Assembly (NCBI RefSeq): GCF_000013645.1
Contig: NC_007952.1
Span: 3,038,001-3,102,000 of the forward strand
DNA length: 64,000 nucleotides
DNA from: Paraburkholderia xenovorans LB400
GTDB lineage: Bacteria > Pseudomonadota > Gammaproteobacteria > Burkholderiales > Burkholderiaceae
Reading direction: 5' to 3'
Shown here one piece after another: positions 27,818 through 36,001 of this stretch (position 1 is its first letter; the number at the start of each line of letters is the position of its first letter). Position numbers and translations under genes: made by a program. Under the pieces are notes generated by a model. It was not told where the DNA came from. It worked only from the letters and a program-made list of their open reading frames with translations, and ran no database searches.

Positions 27818-28587
27818 ACACACTTCAATCAACGCTCACGGGACAGCACGCGGTGGTCACCGGCGGCGGCAGCGGCATCGGCGCGGCGGTCGCGCAGGCG
27901 CTGCTACACGCCGGCGCGCGCGTCACCTTGATGGGCCGCAATGCGGAGCGGCTCGACGCGCAGCGCGAGAAATGCCAAACGTTGGGCGAGGTGGCTTGCA
28001 TCAGCGTCGACGTCACGCAGGAAGATTCGGTCGAGAGCGCGTTCCGTGAGGCCGGCGCGGTCGACATCCTCATCAACAACGCAGGCCAGGCGCAAGCCGC
28101 ACCGTTCACGCATACGGACCTGGCGCTCTGGCAGCGCATGCTGGACGTCAACCTCACCGGCGTCTTTCTCGGCACGCGCGCGGTGTTGCCCGGCATGCTC
28201 GAACGCGGTCATGGCCGCATCGTCAACGTGGCGAGCACGGCGGGACAGATCGGCTACGCCTACGTCGCCGCCTATTGCGCCGCGAAACACGGCGTGATCG
28301 GCCTCACGCGCTCGCTCGCGCTGGAAGTGGCGACCAAAGGCGTCACAGTCAACGCGGTTTGTCCCGGTTATACGGAGACGGAACTGCTGCACGCATCGCT
28401 TGAACAGATCACCAGCAAGACTTCGCGCACCGAACAACAGGCGCGCGAAACCTTGCTTCGCTCGAATCCGCAACATCGCTTCGTGAGTCCGGACCAGGTC
28501 GCCAATGCGGTGCTCTGGCTGTGTCAGCCTGGCTCGGACGCCGTCACGGGGCAATCCATTTCCATCTCTGGTGGAGAAGTCATGTGA
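27814..28587 (+). CDS. short-chain dehydrogenase/reductase
   Basis: A 257-aa SDR with the cofactor motif VVTGGGSGIGAAVA (about 13-26), NNAG and the catalytic YCAAK (Tyr, Lys). It starts at a GTG overlapping the previous stop (GTGA) and ends overlapping the next start in the same way, so it is translationally coupled on both sides. It probably acts as a 3-hydroxyacyl-CoA dehydrogenase in the beta-oxidation-like steps after ring reduction. That role is inferred from operon context. Confidence 0.88.
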   Translation: MNTLQSTLTGQHAVVTGGGSGIGAAVAQALLHAGARVTLMGRNAERLDAQREKCQTLGEVACISVDVTQEDSVESAFREAGAVDILINNAGQAQAAPFTHTDLALWQRMLDVNLTGVFLGTRAVLPGMLERGHGRIVNVASTAGQIGYAYVAAYCAAKHGVIGLTRSLALEVATKGVTVNAVCPGYTETELLHASLEQITSKTSRTEQQARETLLRSNPQHRFVSPDQVANAVLWLCQPGSDAVTGQSISISGGEVM

Positions 28588-29144
28588 CCAAGTCATCGAA
28601 CATCAAGAAGCCTGCGGTAGCGGCTGAAACGAAACCGCCGCGCAAAGGCGTCGCCAAACCCGCGGAGAACGTCGTGGACCTCGAAATGAGCACGGGCGCG
28701 GATAGTCATATGGGTTTGCGTCTGTGGCTGCGCATGCTCACCACGACCAACCTCGTGCAGGCCGAATTGCGCAAGCGCCTGCGCAACGAATTCGACACCA
28801 CGTTGCCGCGTTTCGATCTGATGGCGCAGTTGGAGCGTCATCCGGAAGGTCTGAAGATGACCGAGCTATCGCGCCGCTTGATGGTGACGGGCGGCAACGT
28901 CACCGGCATTACGGATCAGCTCGAAAAAGAAGGACTGGTGTCGCGCGACACCGATCCGAACGACCGCCGCTCGATTAGCGTGTGCCTGACGCCGGCAGGC
29001 CGCAAGGCGTTCGACAAGATGGCGGTCGCGCACGAGCAATGGGTGGTCGAACTGTTCGGTGGTTTGAGCCTCGATGAAAAATCGCGTACCCATCAGCGCC
29101 TCGGCAAACTCAAGAAACATCTGCTCGATAGTCTGAAAGACTGA
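28584..29144 (+). CDS. MarR-family transcriptional regulator
   Basis: A 186-aa protein with a winged helix typical of MarR (MAQLERHPEGLKMTELSRRL, TGGNVTGITDQLEKEGLVSR and the wing DPNDRRSISVCLTPAG). An N-terminal extension of about 45 basic residues precedes it. It starts at a GTG inside the TGA of the SDR gene (GTGA overlap). It is embedded in the middle of the operon rather than divergent from it. MarR proteins of this kind often repress aromatic CoA pathways and are released by the CoA thioester. Confidence 0.9.
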   Translation: MTKSSNIKKPAVAAETKPPRKGVAKPAENVVDLEMSTGADSHMGLRLWLRMLTTTNLVQAELRKRLRNEFDTTLPRFDLMAQLERHPEGLKMTELSRRLMVTGGNVTGITDQLEKEGLVSRDTDPNDRRSISVCLTPAGRKAFDKMAVAHEQWVVELFGGLSLDEKSRTHQRLGKLKKHLLDSLKD

Positions 29145-29169
29145 TCCGCATCGAAACGAGGAGACACTC

Positions 29170-30021
29170 ATGACACGATCCAACGCCGACGCGCTACTGG
29201 CCGGCAACCGCCTCACGCTAGCCGGCTACGAAGCGCGGCACTTCGGCTGGTCGGTCGCCGGCAAGGTCGCGACGATCACGCTGAACCGCCCGGAGCGCAA
29301 GAACCCGCTGACCTTCGAGTCGTATGCGGAATTGCGCGATCTGTTCCGGCAATTGACCTACGCGACCGACGTCAAGGCCGTCGTGATTCACGGCGCAGGC
29401 GAGAACTTCTGCTCCGGCGGCGACGTGCACGACATCATCGCGCCGTTGATCGATCTGCCCATGCCGGAACTGCTGCTGTTCACCCGCATGACCGGCGATC
29501 TCGTCAAAGCCATGCGTCATTGCCCGCAGCCGGTGATTGCTGCCGTCGACGGCGTTTGCGCCGGTGCCGGCGCAATTCTCGCAATGGCGTCCGACATGCG
29601 GCTCGGCACCGCGCGCAGCAAGCTCGCTTTTCTGTTCTCGCGCGTCGGCCTCGCCGGCTGCGATATGGGCGCTTGCGCGATCCTGCCGCGCATCATCGGC
29701 CAGGGGCGCGCCGCCGAACTGCTGTTCACCGGTCGCTCGGCAAGCGGAGACGAAGGCCATGCATGGGGCTTCTACAACCGGCTATGCGAACCGGCCGCGT
29801 TGGTTGAAGAAGCGCACAAGCTCGCCGCCGATCTCGTCGCCGGTCCGACTTTCGCGCACGGCATCACCAAGAAGATGCTGCATCAGGAGTGGAGCATGAG
29901 TATCGACGAAGCAATCGAATCGGAAGCGCAAGCCCAGGCGATCTGCATGAGCACACGCGATTTCGAGCGTGCATATAGCGCGTTTGCGGCGAAGTCGCGT
30001 CCGGTGTTCGAGGGAGATTGA
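29170..30021 (+). CDS. enoyl-CoA hydratase/isomerase-like (crotonase) protein
   Basis: A 283-aa crotonase-fold protein. The oxyanion segments GAGENFCSGGDVHDI and AAVDGVCAGAGAILAMASD are present. By my alignment, the two catalytic glutamates of classical enoyl-CoA hydratase are absent: the first position lies in GAGAIL and the second in SRVGLAGCDMG. It therefore likely carries out another crotonase reaction such as hydrolysis of a cyclic oxo-acyl-CoA or isomerisation. It sits between MarR and the acyl-CoA dehydrogenase in the 2-aminobenzoyl-CoA operon. Confidence 0.85.
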   Translation: MTRSNADALLAGNRLTLAGYEARHFGWSVAGKVATITLNRPERKNPLTFESYAELRDLFRQLTYATDVKAVVIHGAGENFCSGGDVHDIIAPLIDLPMPELLLFTRMTGDLVKAMRHCPQPVIAAVDGVCAGAGAILAMASDMRLGTARSKLAFLFSRVGLAGCDMGACAILPRIIGQGRAAELLFTGRSASGDEGHAWGFYNRLCEPAALVEEAHKLAADLVAGPTFAHGITKKMLHQEWSMSIDEAIESEAQAQAICMSTRDFERAYSAFAAKSRPVFEGD

Positions 30022-30022
30022 G

Positions 30023-31231
30023 TTGAGCGCCAACACCGAACTGGATCTGCATAGCGCGCTGGCCTGGCCGTTCTTCGAGCCGCGCCATCGCGAACTGGCC
30101 GCGGGTATCGAAGCATGGTGCCGCGCGAACCTCGCGCACGAAGACCACGAAGACGTGGACGCCACCTGCCGCCGTCTGGTGCGCGAACTCGGCGCGGCGG
30201 GCTGGCTGAAATACGGCGTGGGCGGTGTAGCCTACGGCGGCCACGGCGACACGATCGACACGCGCGCCGTCTGCCTGCTGCGCGAAACGCTCGCCAAACA
30301 CTCTGGCCTCGCGGACTTCGCGCTGGCGATGCAAGGCCTCGGTTCGGGCGCCATCTCGCTTGGCGGCACGCACGAACAGAAGACGCGCTATCTGCCGCGC
30401 GTCGCCAACGGCACGGCCATCGCGGCGTTCGCGCTATCCGAGCCCGAGGCGGGATCGGACGTCGCCGCCATGACGCTCTCCGCACGCGAAGACGGCGACG
30501 CCTACGTGCTCGACGGCGACAAGACGTGGATCTCCAACGGCGGCATCGCCGATTTCTACGTGGTGTTCGCGAGAACGGGCGAAGCGCCGGGCGCACGCGG
30601 CATCAGCGCGTTCGTTGTGGATGCGGATACGCCGGGGTTGGAGATTGCGGAACGCATCGACGTGATCGCGCCGCATCCGCTCGCACGTCTGCACTTTGCC
30701 GGCGCGCGCGTGCCGCGCAGCCAGATGCTCGGCGCACCCGGCGAAGGTTTCAAGCTCGCCATGCGCACGCTGGATATTTTCCGCACGTCGGTGGCGGCTG
30801 CTTCGCTTGGCTTCGCGCGTCATGCAATGGCCGAAGGTGTCGCGCGTGCCGCGTCGCGCAAAATGTTCGGGCAGACGCTCGGCGATTTTCAACTGACGCA
30901 GGCCAAACTCGCGCAGATGGCCTTGACCATCGACAGCAGCGCATTGCTGGTCTATCGCGCGGCATGGCTGCGCGATCAAGGCGAAAACGTCACGCGTGAA
31001 GCGGCAATGGCGAAATGGCACGCAAGCGAAGGCGCGCAACAGGTGATCGACGCCGCCGTGCAACTCTACGGCGGCATGGGCGTGCAAAGCGGCACGGCCG
31101 TCGAAATGCTGTATCGCGAGATTCGCGCGCTGCGCATTTACGAAGGCGCGACCGAAGTGCAGCAACTGATCGTCGGACGTGATCTGCTGAAAGCGCATGC
31201 TGCCGCGACTGCCGGAGCAAACACCAGATGA
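30023..31231 (+). CDS. acyl-CoA dehydrogenase
   Basis: A 402-aa FAD acyl-CoA dehydrogenase. The signature FALSEPEAGSDVAAM and WISNGGIADFYVVFART form the FAD/substrate pocket. REIRALRIYEGATEVQQLIVGRDL near the C-terminus holds the probable catalytic glutamate. It begins at a TTG one base after the previous stop, with GGGAG six bases upstream; no better start exists. It ends overlapping the thioesterase start (ATGA). It probably oxidises the alicyclic CoA ester formed by the monooxygenase/reductase and passes electrons to ETF. Confidence 0.88.
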   Translation: MSANTELDLHSALAWPFFEPRHRELAAGIEAWCRANLAHEDHEDVDATCRRLVRELGAAGWLKYGVGGVAYGGHGDTIDTRAVCLLRETLAKHSGLADFALAMQGLGSGAISLGGTHEQKTRYLPRVANGTAIAAFALSEPEAGSDVAAMTLSAREDGDAYVLDGDKTWISNGGIADFYVVFARTGEAPGARGISAFVVDADTPGLEIAERIDVIAPHPLARLHFAGARVPRSQMLGAPGEGFKLAMRTLDIFRTSVAAASLGFARHAMAEGVARAASRKMFGQTLGDFQLTQAKLAQMALTIDSSALLVYRAAWLRDQGENVTREAAMAKWHASEGAQQVIDAAVQLYGGMGVQSGTAVEMLYREIRALRIYEGATEVQQLIVGRDLLKAHAAATAGANTR

Positions 31232-31671
31232 GCGCGTCTTTCGAACGGCCCGTGCGTATCCGCTTCTCGCATTGCGACCCGGCGGGCATCGTGTTCTTTC
31301 CGCAATATCTGGTGATGACTAACGCGCTGGTCGAAGACTGGTTCAACGAGGGCCTGCATATCGACTACGCGCAAATGATTGCGCAGCGCCGCGTTGGCTT
31401 GCCGATCGTCAAACTCGATTGCGAGTTTTCGCGGCCGAGCCAGATGGGCGAAACGATCACGCTGACGCTTCACGTCGTAGCGATCGGCCGGCGCTCGATC
31501 AGCCTGGAGATCGTCGGCCATTGCAACGGCGAAAGCCGTTTTCGCGCGAAACAGGTGTTGGTCACGACTTCGCTCGAAAGCGGCACATCCATTGATATTC
31601 CCACCGACATCGCGAGCGCGCTCGCGACGTTCGCCCCGCAGCCCGATTCCATTGAGGCGCATCGCTCATGA
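31228..31671 (+). CDS. 4-hydroxybenzoyl-CoA thioesterase-type hotdog protein
   Basis: A 147-aa hotdog-fold acyl-CoA thioesterase. RIRFSHCDPAGIVFFPQYL carries the Asp of the 4-hydroxybenzoyl-CoA thioesterase active site (D-P-x-G-x-V/I). It overlaps both neighbours by ATGA. It may hydrolyse an intermediate or rescue dead-end CoA esters and free CoA. Confidence 0.9.
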   Translation: MSASFERPVRIRFSHCDPAGIVFFPQYLVMTNALVEDWFNEGLHIDYAQMIAQRRVGLPIVKLDCEFSRPSQMGETITLTLHVVAIGRRSISLEIVGHCNGESRFRAKQVLVTTSLESGTSIDIPTDIASALATFAPQPDSIEAHRS

Positions 31672-32063
31672 AAAAAGCTCTTCTTCCGGCCGGTTGGGTC
31701 AAGCCGCGTGGCTACGCGAACGGCGTCTCGGCAACCGGCCTGCAGGTATTCATTGCCGGCCAGATCGGCTGGGACGAACAGGCGCGTTTCCAGACCACCG
31801 ACTTCGCCGCGCAAGCCATCCAGGCGCTCAAAAATGTGCTCGCCGTTCTGCACGAAGCGGGTGGCAAGCCCGAGCACCTGGTGCGCATGACGTGGTACGT
31901 CACCGACAAACGCGAGTATCTCGCGGCGTTGAAGGATATTGGCCGTGCGTTTCGCGAGCTGATCGGCGACTACGACATCGCGATGAGCGCGGTGCAGGTC
32001 GTCGCGCTGATCGAAGACGAAGCGAAAGTCGAAATCGAGGCGACCGCAGTGGTCCCGCAGTAA
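31668..32063 (+). CDS. RidA family protein (enamine/imine deaminase)
   Basis: A 131-aa YjgF/RidA-fold trimer subunit. Typical features are GLQVFIAGQIGWDE, LAVLHEAGGKPEHLVRMTWYVTDK and VEIEATAVVP. RidA proteins hydrolyse reactive enamines and imines to ketones and ammonia. In a 2-aminobenzoyl-CoA operon it would plausibly remove the amino group once the ring is dearomatised. This gene is part of the reason for preferring 2-aminobenzoate over salicylate as the substrate. Confidence 0.9.
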   Translation: MKKALLPAGWVKPRGYANGVSATGLQVFIAGQIGWDEQARFQTTDFAAQAIQALKNVLAVLHEAGGKPEHLVRMTWYVTDKREYLAALKDIGRAFRELIGDYDIAMSAVQVVALIEDEAKVEIEATAVVPQ

Positions 32064-32147
32064 CCGGGCAACACAGCACGCGAAAAGAACCCACCAAACC
32101 ACCAAGCCAACCGCAGCGCATCCAGCCGGCTCAACGCCCGGGAGACC

Positions 32148-33791
32148 ATGATGGAACCGTCAGCACACGTCGATACCTTCGCGCGCGACAATCTTCCGCC
32201 GCAGGATCAATGGCCTGTCTTTCTGCTCGACAACCCTGACGTTGCCTATCCGCCGCGCCTGAACTGCGCGACGGAGCTGCTCGACAGAACCATCGAAGCG
32301 GGTCACCGCGATCATCCCGCGATCTGGTCCGACGTGGACGGCACGCCGCGCGCCACGAGTTATGGTGAACTACTGGCCCTGGTGAACCGCAGCGCACACG
32401 TGCTGGTCGACGAAATGGGACTGCGGCCCGGCAACCGCGTTCTCCTGCGCGGCCCGAACACACTGCATATGGCCGTAACCGCGCTCGCGGCACTCAAGGC
32501 CGGCCTCGTCGTGGTGCCGACCATGCCGCTGCTGCGTGCCAAGGAACTGAAGCAGATCATCGATAAAGCGCAAGTTGGCGCGGCGTTGTGCGACGCCCGC
32601 CTGACTGCCGAACTGGCACGCTGCACCGATCCGCAAGACGAGTTCTACTGCGCGGGCCTGAAAGAAACGCGCCTGTTCCACGACGACGCCGCCGATTCGC
32701 TCGACACACTCGCGATCAACAAGCCCGACCACTTCACCGCGTGCGACACCGCCGCCGACGACGTCTGCCTGATCGCCTTCACCAGCGGCACGACCGGTGC
32801 ACCGAAAGGTTGCATGCACTTTCATCGCGACGTGCTGGCCATGTGCGATCTGTTCCCGCGCTACGTGCTCAAGCCCACGTCGAGCGATATTTTTTGCGGT
32901 ACGCCGCCGCTCGCGTTCACGTTCGGACTCGGCGGTTTGCTGTGCTTTCCGTTGCGAGTGGGCGCATCCACGGTGCTGATCGAGAAGCTCACGCCCGAGA
33001 CTTTATTGCAGACCGTCGAGCGTTTTTTCGCGACCATCGTATTCACCGCGCCGACCTTCTACCGGCAAATGGCGCCGCTGGTTGCGCATCACGACATCTC
33101 GACCTTGAAGAAGACCGTCTCGGCGGGAGAAGCCTTGCCGGATTCGACGCGGCGTTTGTGGCGCGACGCGTCCGGCATCGACATGATCGACGGCATTGGC
33201 GGCACCGAGCTGATCCACATTTTCATTTCGGCGCAAGGCGACGAGATCCGCCCGCATGCCATCGGCCGCGCGGTGCCGGGTTACGCCGTGCAGGCAGTGG
33301 ACGACGACATGCGACCGGTCGCGCCCGGCACCATCGGCAAACTCGCGGTGCGCGGCCCGACCGGCTGCCGCTATCTCGCCGACGAACGGCAACAGAAGTT
33401 CGTGCGCGACGGCTGGAATCTGCCCGGCGATTCCGTCTATCTCGACGCGGACGGCTACGTGTTCTACCAGGCGCGTGCCGACGACATGATCGTCTCCGCC
33501 GGCTACAACATCTCCGGCCCCGAAGTGGAAAGCGTGCTGCTGCAACACGACGCGGTGTCCGAATGCGGCGTGATAGGCGCGCCGGACGAAACCCGCGGGC
33601 AGATCGTCAAGGCGTTCGTCGTGGTCAATCCCGGTTACGTCGCCGACGACAAACTGATCGCGCAACTGCAGGATTTCGTGAAAAATAGCGTGGCGCCGTA
33701 TAAATATCCGCGCGAGATCGTTTTCGTCGATACACTGCCGCGCACCGAAACCGGCAAGCTAAAACGTTTCGAGTTGCGCACGATCGCTTAG
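32148..33791 (+). CDS. abmG: 2-aminobenzoate-CoA / benzoate-CoA ligase
   Basis: A 547-aa ANL-superfamily acyl-CoA synthetase. The AMP-binding P-loop is AFTSGTTGAPKGCMHFHRD (about residues 206-224), GIGGTELIHIF is the adenylate motif, and the C-terminal catalytic lysine is in RTETGKLKRFELR. The start has GGGAG three bases upstream; a second ATG follows immediately, so either may be used. It activates the aromatic acid to its CoA ester using ATP, the entry step of the operon. Aminobenzoate specificity is inferred from the partner genes. Confidence 0.85.
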   Translation: MMEPSAHVDTFARDNLPPQDQWPVFLLDNPDVAYPPRLNCATELLDRTIEAGHRDHPAIWSDVDGTPRATSYGELLALVNRSAHVLVDEMGLRPGNRVLLRGPNTLHMAVTALAALKAGLVVVPTMPLLRAKELKQIIDKAQVGAALCDARLTAELARCTDPQDEFYCAGLKETRLFHDDAADSLDTLAINKPDHFTACDTAADDVCLIAFTSGTTGAPKGCMHFHRDVLAMCDLFPRYVLKPTSSDIFCGTPPLAFTFGLGGLLCFPLRVGASTVLIEKLTPETLLQTVERFFATIVFTAPTFYRQMAPLVAHHDISTLKKTVSAGEALPDSTRRLWRDASGIDMIDGIGGTELIHIFISAQGDEIRPHAIGRAVPGYAVQAVDDDMRPVAPGTIGKLAVRGPTGCRYLADERQQKFVRDGWNLPGDSVYLDADGYVFYQARADDMIVSAGYNISGPEVESVLLQHDAVSECGVIGAPDETRGQIVKAFVVVNPGYVADDKLIAQLQDFVKNSVAPYKYPREIVFVDTLPRTETGKLKRFELRTIA

Positions 33792-33834
33792 CCCGCGCTT
33801 TCCGCGGCAACCATTTGCATGGGAGACATACCGC

Positions 33835-35058
33835 ATGGCCGCCTCTTTCATCGAAGTCGTCGCCCAGGATGGCGGCCGGTTCAACGCCTACGTTGCGCGT
33901 CCGGCGCAAGGGTCCGGGCCGGGGCTCGTGCTGCTGCAGGAAATCTTCGGCATCAACGACACCATGAAGGCGATGGCCGACCGCTTCGCTGAAGAAGGTT
34001 ATGTGGTGCTGGTGCCGGATCTGTTCTGGCGGATCAAACCGGGCATCGCGCTCGGTTACGGCGAAGCCGACATGAAACAGGCGCTCCGCTATCTCGGCCA
34101 GTTCGACACGGATCGCGCCGTCGACGATATCGCCGCCACTATCGCGGCATTGCGCGCCCTGCCCGAACAAGCGGGCAAAGTCGGCGCGGTGGGTTACTGC
34201 CTTGGCGGCAAGCTCGCGTTCCTGAGCGCCGCGCGTACCGACGTCGATTGCGCGGTCAGCTATTACGGCGTGGGCCTCGAAGCGTATCTCGACGAAGTGC
34301 CGGCAATTCGTTGCCCGATGGTGTTTCACTTCCCTGAAAACGACTCGCACTGCCCGCCCGAAACCCGCGAACGGATCAGCGCCGCGTTGCGCACGCGGCC
34401 GCAAATCGAGCAATACGTGTACCCGGATTGCGATCATGCGTTCGCCGCGCCGGCGCGTGCGCAATACGACAAGCCCGCCACGATGATGGCGTATTCGCGC
34501 ACGCTCGCGCTGCTGCGCAAAGTGCTCGGTCCGGCCTACGATCTCAATGCGCTGTGGGAAGCGCATTGCTATTACGAGTTCGCCACCCGCGACGTGGATG
34601 CGGTCATGCCGACCATGGTCGCGCAGCCCTACGTCAATCACGTTCCGACCATGACCGGCGGTGTCGGCCATGACAACCTCAAGCGTTTCTATACGCATCA
34701 CTTCGTCAACTCGAATCCCGTTGATACGAAGCTGATTCCGATTTCGCGCACCATCGGCGCGGATCGCATCGTCGATGAATTCGTTTTTAGCTGCACGCAT
34801 AGCTGCGAGATCGACTGGTTGCTGCCCGGCGTCGCGCCCACCGGTAAATATTTCGAGGTGCCGATGCTGGCTGTCGTGTGTTTTCGCGGCGACAAGCTCT
34901 ATAACGAGCACATCTATTGGGATCAGGCTTCCGTGCTCGTGCAGGTCGGCTTGCTGAACCCCGAGGGATTGCCGGTTGCCGGCATCGAAAGCGCGCGCAA
35001 GCTGCTAGACGAAACGCTGCCGTCGAATCAATTGATGGGCGGCAAATCGCGCGCATGA
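33835..35058 (+). CDS. dienelactone hydrolase fused to a SnoaL/NTF2-like domain
   Basis: A 407-aa two-domain protein. Residues 1-235 are a dienelactone hydrolase (alpha/beta fold) with the active-site elbow GYCLGGK (Cys nucleophile), LQEIFGIND, and YPDCDHAFAAP with the catalytic His. Residues 240-400 look like a SnoaL/NTF2 fold (ALWEAHCYYEFATRDVDAVM, HIYWDQASVLVQVGLL). The hydrolase opens lactones or thioesters. The added domain could bind the product or form an oligomer. It follows the CoA ligase by 43 bases and probably belongs to the same transcript. Confidence 0.85.
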   Translation: MAASFIEVVAQDGGRFNAYVARPAQGSGPGLVLLQEIFGINDTMKAMADRFAEEGYVVLVPDLFWRIKPGIALGYGEADMKQALRYLGQFDTDRAVDDIAATIAALRALPEQAGKVGAVGYCLGGKLAFLSAARTDVDCAVSYYGVGLEAYLDEVPAIRCPMVFHFPENDSHCPPETRERISAALRTRPQIEQYVYPDCDHAFAAPARAQYDKPATMMAYSRTLALLRKVLGPAYDLNALWEAHCYYEFATRDVDAVMPTMVAQPYVNHVPTMTGGVGHDNLKRFYTHHFVNSNPVDTKLIPISRTIGADRIVDEFVFSCTHSCEIDWLLPGVAPTGKYFEVPMLAVVCFRGDKLYNEHIYWDQASVLVQVGLLNPEGLPVAGIESARKLLDETLPSNQLMGGKSRA

Positions 35059-35131
35059 ATTGCGACTAGAGGCCTGCCTCTGCACAACCTCCTTATGATG
35101 TGACACTCCATTGGCCAACATCTCTCGACCC

Positions 35132-35809
35132 ATGCTGACCGTCCATCATCTGAACAACTCCCGCTCGCAGCGTGTGCTATGGCTGCTCGAAGAACTCGGC
35201 GTTCCGTACGAGATCAAGCGTTACGAGCGTGATCCGAAAACGATGCTGGCGCCGCCCGAGCTGCGCGCGGTGCATCCGCTCGGCAAGTCTCCCGTCATTA
35301 CCGACGATGGCCAGACGATCGCCGAGTCGGGCGCGATCATCGAGTATCTGATCGACAGGTACGGGCAGGGACGTTTTGCGCCGGCGCCCGGCACACCGGA
35401 GCGGCTGCGTTACACCTACTGGCTGCACTACGCGGAAGGTTCGGCAATGCCGCCGCTGCTGCTCAAACTCGTGGCGCTGCGTATTGCCAGCGCGCCGATG
35501 CCGTTCTTCGCCAGGCCGATAGCGCGCAAGATCGCCGCGACGCTGCAATCGAGTTTTATCGATCCGCAGTTGAAGCTGCACCTCGGCTACATCAATCAGG
35601 AATTGAGCAAGACCGGCTGGTTTGTCGGCAACGACTTCACCGCGGCAGACGTGCAAATGAGTTTTCCACTCGAAGCCGCCACGGCGCGCGGCGGGATGGA
35701 CGGGCAGATTCCTGCGGTGGTCGATTTTCTCAAGCGCATTCATGCGAGACCCGCTTATCAGCGGGCGCTGGAGCGCGGCGGCAAATACGAACTGCTCGGC
35801 GGCGATTGA
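35132..35809 (+). CDS. glutathione S-transferase
   Basis: A 225-aa cytosolic GST. The N-terminal thioredoxin domain has TVHHLNNSRSQRVLWLLEELG, with a serine in the catalytic position, and VHPLGKSPVITDDGQTIAESGAI, which binds the gamma-glutamyl group. A helical C-terminal domain follows. The ATG at 35132 matches the family N-terminus. A TTG at 35111 would add seven residues. It may detoxify reactive aromatic intermediates. Confidence 0.9.
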   Translation: MLTVHHLNNSRSQRVLWLLEELGVPYEIKRYERDPKTMLAPPELRAVHPLGKSPVITDDGQTIAESGAIIEYLIDRYGQGRFAPAPGTPERLRYTYWLHYAEGSAMPPLLLKLVALRIASAPMPFFARPIARKIAATLQSSFIDPQLKLHLGYINQELSKTGWFVGNDFTAADVQMSFPLEAATARGGMDGQIPAVVDFLKRIHARPAYQRALERGGKYELLGGD

Positions 35810-36001
35810 CGTCCGCGGCGACCTGGAACTCGTAGTTGTCGCTCGAAAGTCGCGGATGCTAGACTGGAAAATCCCATTGTCGTCAACGAGTTGCCAGCCG
35901 GTTGGTCGGCATTGCGCCGGATTCCGTCTCTTTCGGCGCGGTGCCAATTTCAGCAGCAACGCGTCCGGCATCCGATCGACCACGGCCAAGGAGCCGCCTG
36001 C

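Noticed and set aside
26618..27832. 404-codon minus-strand open frame
   Set aside because: Lies fully opposite the old-yellow-enzyme domain, has no motif, and results from GC-rich codon bias.
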